A stretch of DNA of 64,000 bases from Flavobacteriales bacterium UBA1986 (GTDB taxonomy: Bacteria > Bacteroidota > Bacteroidia > Flavobacteriales_G > Salibacteraceae): contig DDDG01000006.1 of NCBI GenBank assembly GCA_002336245.1, forward strand, positions 124,001-188,000, in the 5' to 3' direction. Below the pieces are notes generated by a model that was not told where the DNA came from, searched no databases, and worked only from the letters and a program-made list of their open reading frames with translations. Every line of letters begins with the position of its first letter. Position 1 is the first letter of the stretch. Position numbers and translations under genes: made by a program. Positions 60,660 through 64,000 of the stretch are shown here, piece after piece.

Positions 60660-63600
60660 CTATTTTATGAGGTTGAGTGTTCCAACCAAATTCACGATTT
60701 GGCCATTGAAGCGCTCCGCTTCCAGCTCATAGACGAAGGTATTGGAATTGTCCCAAGTCTCTTTTCTACCCTCTCCATTCCAGCGGCCGTTGAGATCTTT
60801 CGTCTCAAACACAAGAGCTCCCCATCGGTCGTATACACACAGAAAGTTCAGCTTCTCAAGTCCATAACTCACAATGAAAAATTCATCGTTTAGTCCGTCG
60901 AAGTTTGGCGTGAAGGCATTTGGAATGTGTACATCCCAATCGTCGCGCACGTAGATGGTAACGCTATCGAACTTCACAAAGCAGCCATTCAAATCAATGA
61001 CCTCCGCTATGTAGGTAGTGGTCTCAAACGGTTCAGCTCGACTTAGTCTACAAGTATCGCAATTGATGTTGGTGCTTGGAGACCACTTCAGCACTAGGGA
61101 GTCATTTGAGAAGAGTTCAATATCCGTGGATTGCCCAACGAAAATGGTGGTATCCTCGTTCACAGCAAACTCAACTGGGTATTGAACAAACACGTCAATA
61201 AAGTCCTCCGCTTCACAGCCTTGAGCACTTGTTCCTTTCAGCTCAAATCTGGTATCGAGTTCGATTGCAGCATTGACGAATCTGCCTGTATCGCGATTTA
61301 ACACAACAGACGGGCTCCACTCATAGGACTTGGCTCCCAGTCCAACCAAATTCAATTCATCGCCTAAGCAGATGATGGTATCCGAAGCGATGCGCACTTC
61401 CGGGATTGCAAACACCTGAACAGCTTTACCTGAAGTATCTGCACAGCCGGAAATGCTGTCTTTGGAAATCAGCTGGACTATGTAGTTTCCAAATTTGTTG
61501 AAGGAGAAACTTGTGCTGTCGGCATAGGTACTATCTCCTTGATTGATCCAAGTATATTGTTGTGCTCCACGCGAAAAGTTGCTCGTATTCACCTCAAGTG
61601 GTTCGCAGCCCTGCAGAGTGTCCAAGTCAAAGCTCGAGATGACTTGGAACACATAAAGACTGTCGTCTTTAAAGAGAACACAATTTCCTGAAGAGTCGTT
61701 GTAGAGCATTCTGAGCAGAAAAGTTCCAGGACTTGTGTAAGCATGGGATCCAGCAAAGGGAGCATTTACGGTATCGATGTTTCCATCGCCGTAGTCCCAA
61801 AAGATTTTAAAGATTTGGAAGGTTGAATCAGGTAAGATTTCAAAGGATTCTCCAGTGCAAATGGTATCTTCTTCAACGGCCAATTCCGACCAAGGGCCCT
61901 TGATGTCAATGAACTGCTCAAATGCGACAGAGTCGGCACAGCCGTAAGAAGTCTCCACGTACAACTTCACATCAAATTTTCCGGGATAAGTGTAAAGAAA
62001 TCGAATGGTGTCTGAGTTGTTGACGAATGCAGGATCTCCCGTGCCAAAGTCCCACCTCTTGATAACAACATTGGAATCGTTGGTTGTATCAACAAGTATC
62101 ACTTCTGCAGGGTAGCAGCTCGTGTCAACCAAGTTGCTGAAAAAGCCTGCTGATGGAATGTCTTGAACGTCGACGTATTGAATTCCTTCGGCCACAGAAT
62201 CGCATCCGTGATGATCGGTGACGGTGACGAACCAATCGTGTTTTCCGGATACATTGTATACAATGCTTGCAGTGGTGTCGAATGAACCCGTAGACCCAAA
62301 ACTCCACTGATAAGTATAGCCTGAATCGTGCGCGAAATTTTGGTAAAACAAGGTATCACCAACGCACAACTGACTGTCGGGAATGACGCTTAAGTCTGGC
62401 TGGTACACCTCAACCACGTTGATCTTCCTAAAGGTATCTCTGCAACCCAAAACATCCTCTACTTGCAATTCAATTGTATAAGAACCTTTCTTCCGATAAC
62501 TGATGCTGTCGTTTTGCTTGTTGCTGTTTACGCCCGCCAAAGGGTACCAATCCCAAGACCTAAGGGTGGTATCAGACACTGTACTATCCATGTAGTGAAT
62601 CACAACTGGGGCGCAGGCTTGATTTGTATCAAGTGTGAAATTCGCTTCAGGCTTGAAGGCTTTCACTGAGACAAAGGCCGTATCGCTGCAATTGTGTTCA
62701 TCCGTAGCGATGAGCATCATAATGTGTTTGCCTTTTACAGGAACCGGGAGTTTCATCCAAAAGTCGTTTCCGAAGGTGTCAGTCGCTAGAAACCTATAAT
62801 TCAAGGAGTTTGCGTCCTGGGTACCTTTTGCGGTAAAAAGAGCTTCGGAAGGAGCACAAAGGAGCGTGTCATCGGTTGAAACCACGGCTTGCACGACTAG
62901 AATTTTCACCACTTTTCCTGACGGCATTTCGCAGCCATTTGAGTCGTTGTATAAAGTGAGTCCAGCTGGGTAAAGTCCTCTGGAAGGATAAGTATAACTC
63001 GGACTCATATTTAAAGAATCCTTGGCGCCGTAGACACCAAAATCGTAGACGAAGCGGTCGTAATCAATCCAATTGTTGGGAGTATAACCTACGACGAAGG
63101 GATCGTTGCAATCGTAGGATATGTTGAAAGTACCTATGGGGCCCAGAGACCTAAACACATTGGTTTGAGCGAGTGTATCATAGCAGCCATTGTACTCAAC
63201 GATGTGACTCACTGATATCCAGCCGGTGTCCTGAGGGCGATAGTAAAAATTCTTACCACTACCACTTCCTCCGTCGGAGAAGGCCCAAAGCCATTCGGTA
63301 ATTAGATTGGAATCGGTAGCTGTACTTTTAAAGTTGAAGCCATTGTAGGCGCAATTGATGGTAGTGTCAATCACGAAGCTGGCATTCTGCCTCGCCCCTA
63401 CCACAATTTGCTTACTCACGCTGCTGGAGCAATTTCCATTTTTCGACTGTATCGTGAGTTGTACAATATAGGTTCCAGCCGTTAAAAAGGTCACATTCGG
63501 ATTCCTCAGCGTTGATGTTTGTCCATTTCCAAAATCCCACGACCAGCTGGCAATGCTGTCGTACTTGGTGCTGACGTCCATGAAGGTTACGGATAAAGGA

Positions 63601-64000
63601 GCGCAACCCTCAACAGAATCTGGCAGGAACGCGGCTTGCAACTTATCGAGTCGAACATTTCCGGGTGATATCAAGGTGTCACGACAACCGAAATTTGTCT
63701 CAACAACCAAGGTGTCATTGAAGACTCCAGAAGTGCTGAAATAGTTCGTTGGATTCTGCTGTGTGGAGCTGGATCGATTGCCGAAATTCCAAGTCCACTT
63801 CACCACATTTACTGAAGAAGAATCCGAGTATCGGACCAATAAATCCTCACAATTATAATTTGGCGCGGCGCTAAATTTCGCTTCGGGTTTATCAACATAA
63901 ATGCTTTTTGATATCGAATCAATGCATGTTTGAGAAGTGGCTGTAAGAAGCTTAATTGTGTACAGACCTTTTGCAGCATAAACCTTTACCGGATCCCGCA
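60660..64000 (-). CDS. Giant PKD-repeat surface protein with gliding-type T9SS domain (5' partial)
   Basis: The frame is open to the window edge; at least 1112 residues are present. It contains about ten to twelve PKD-like domains, each ~80-90 residues with a 'W.WDFG.G' core (WTWNFGNRSSSTQQNP, WSWDFGNGQTSTLRNP, RWDFGTGDPAFVNNSD, FWDYGDGNIDTV) and often 'GC.DT'. The C-terminus (~90 residues; HIPNAFTPNFDGLNDEFFIV, VYDRWGALVFE, WNGEGR, YELEAERFNGQ) is the gliding motility-associated (type B) sorting domain. The protein is probably an exported adhesin-like surface protein. The start lies beyond the window. Confidence 0.9.
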   Translation of the reverse strand, partial: RDPVKVYAAKGLYTIKLLTATSQTCIDSISKSIYVDKPEAKFSAAPNYNCEDLLVRYSDSSSVNVVKWTWNFGNRSSSTQQNPTNYFSTSGVFNDTLVVETNFGCRDTLISPGNVRLDKLQAAFLPDSVEGCAPLSVTFMDVSTKYDSIASWSWDFGNGQTSTLRNPNVTFLTAGTYIVQLTIQSKNGNCSSSVSKQIVVGARQNASFVIDTTINCAYNGFNFKSTATDSNLITEWLWAFSDGGSGSGKNFYYRPQDTGWISVSHIVEYNGCYDTLAQTNVFRSLGPIGTFNISYDCNDPFVVGYTPNNWIDYDRFVYDFGVYGAKDSLNMSPSYTYPSRGLYPAGLTLYNDSNGCEMPSGKVVKILVVQAVVSTDDTLLCAPSEALFTAKGTQDANSLNYRFLATDTFGNDFWMKLPVPVKGKHIMMLIATDEHNCSDTAFVSVKAFKPEANFTLDTNQACAPVVIHYMDSTVSDTTLRSWDWYPLAGVNSNKQNDSISYRKKGSYTIELQVEDVLGCRDTFRKINVVEVYQPDLSVIPDSQLCVGDTLFYQNFAHDSGYTYQWSFGSTGSFDTTASIVYNVSGKHDWFVTVTDHHGCDSVAEGIQYVDVQDIPSAGFFSNLVDTSCYPAEVILVDTTNDSNVVIKRWDFGTGDPAFVNNSDTIRFLYTYPGKFDVKLYVETSYGCADSVAFEQFIDIKGPWSELAVEEDTICTGESFEILPDSTFQIFKIFWDYGDGNIDTVNAPFAGSHAYTSPGTFLLRMLYNDSSGNCVLFKDDSLYVFQVISSFDLDTLQGCEPLEVNTSNFSRGAQQYTWINQGDSTYADSTSFSFNKFGNYIVQLISKDSISGCADTSGKAVQVFAIPEVRIASDTIICLGDELNLVGLGAKSYEWSPSVVLNRDTGRFVNAAIELDTRFELKGTSAQGCEAEDFIDVFVQYPVEFAVNEDTTIFVGQSTDIELFSNDSLVLKWSPSTNINCDTCRLSRAEPFETTTYIAEVIDLNGCFVKFDSVTIYVRDDWDVHIPNAFTPNFDGLNDEFFIVSYGLEKLNFLCVYDRWGALVFETKDLNGRWNGEGRKETWDNSNTFVYELEAERFNGQIVNLVGTLNLIK

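Noticed and set aside
1..64000. T9SS machinery, transposases, prophage, CRISPR, tRNA or rRNA genes
   Set aside because: Five proteins carry T9SS sorting domains, but no Por/Spr component is encoded here. I saw no repeat array, cloverleaf, rRNA segment or mobile-element gene.

Overview
The window is a gene-dense chromosomal segment (no gap over about 350 bases without a gene or gene remnant) from a member of the Bacteroidota, most likely a marine Flavobacteriales of the Cryomorphaceae/Crocinitomicaceae type. The evidence is: four proteins ending in type A C-terminal sorting domains of the type IX secretion system (T9SS), plus one giant PKD-repeat protein ending in a gliding-motility-type (type B) domain; several Bacteroidota-type -7 boxes (TAnnTTTG) close to start codons; no Shine-Dalgarno signals in the start regions I looked at; and typical Bacteroidota gene pairs (folP-cdaA, nfeD-floA, a DoxX/MauE protein beside tpiA, DUF1599). 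I see no rRNA, tRNA, CRISPR array, transposase, integrase or phage gene.

Layout. 1-1860: end of a glycosyltransferase fused to a degenerate sugar-transferase-like region. 1865-5534: three lipoproteins with LPP20-like or CsgG/FlgO-like character. 5776-7231: a small outer-membrane-type protein, a decayed ABC-2 permease tail and a frameshifted DUF2911 gene. 7249-15964: tamB, then divergently tsaD with an outer membrane protein and a PhoD-like phosphatase, a small metallophosphoesterase and truA. 15966-20777: an ABC exporter, an MscS channel, a putative secreted zinc peptidase, msrB and a lipoprotein. 20974-28242: secreted and surface proteins (T9SS cargo, an Lcl-domain protein, an Omp28-like protein, a PDZ protein and a VWA protein) and a TPR gene split by an in-frame stop.

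28266-42796 (minus strand) is the most striking part. Eight genes run tpiA, prmA, a 1483-residue exported beta-rich protein, a 1998-residue TPR/PD40/coiled-coil/triple-SPOR protein, clpS, an M48 lipoprotein peptidase, nfeD and floA. Seven junctions are overlaps of 1 to 14 bases or a 3-base gap, so translation is probably coupled throughout. The two giant genes sit between housekeeping genes and look like an undescribed envelope module.

42885-51680: a DoxX/MauE-like protein, DUF1599, folP, the c-di-AMP synthase cdaA, a T9SS cargo protein, and a histidine kinase/response regulator pair overlapping into an NhaC-type antiporter that carries a signal peptide and an extra periplasmic domain. 51746-53491 is a repeat protein with OmpL47-like modules. 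53507-59083 is a probable reactive-sulfur cluster: a small unknown protein, a Crp/Fnr regulator, a SulP transporter, a WCQPC thioredoxin, a heme-binding DUF3365 lipoprotein, an MBL-fold/double-rhodanese persulfide dioxygenase-like protein and a single-domain rhodanese. 59234-64000 ends with a fatty acid hydroxylase/sterol desaturase, a YdeI-like protein and the truncated giant PKD protein.

All assignments come from reading motifs and architecture by eye; no database search was run.
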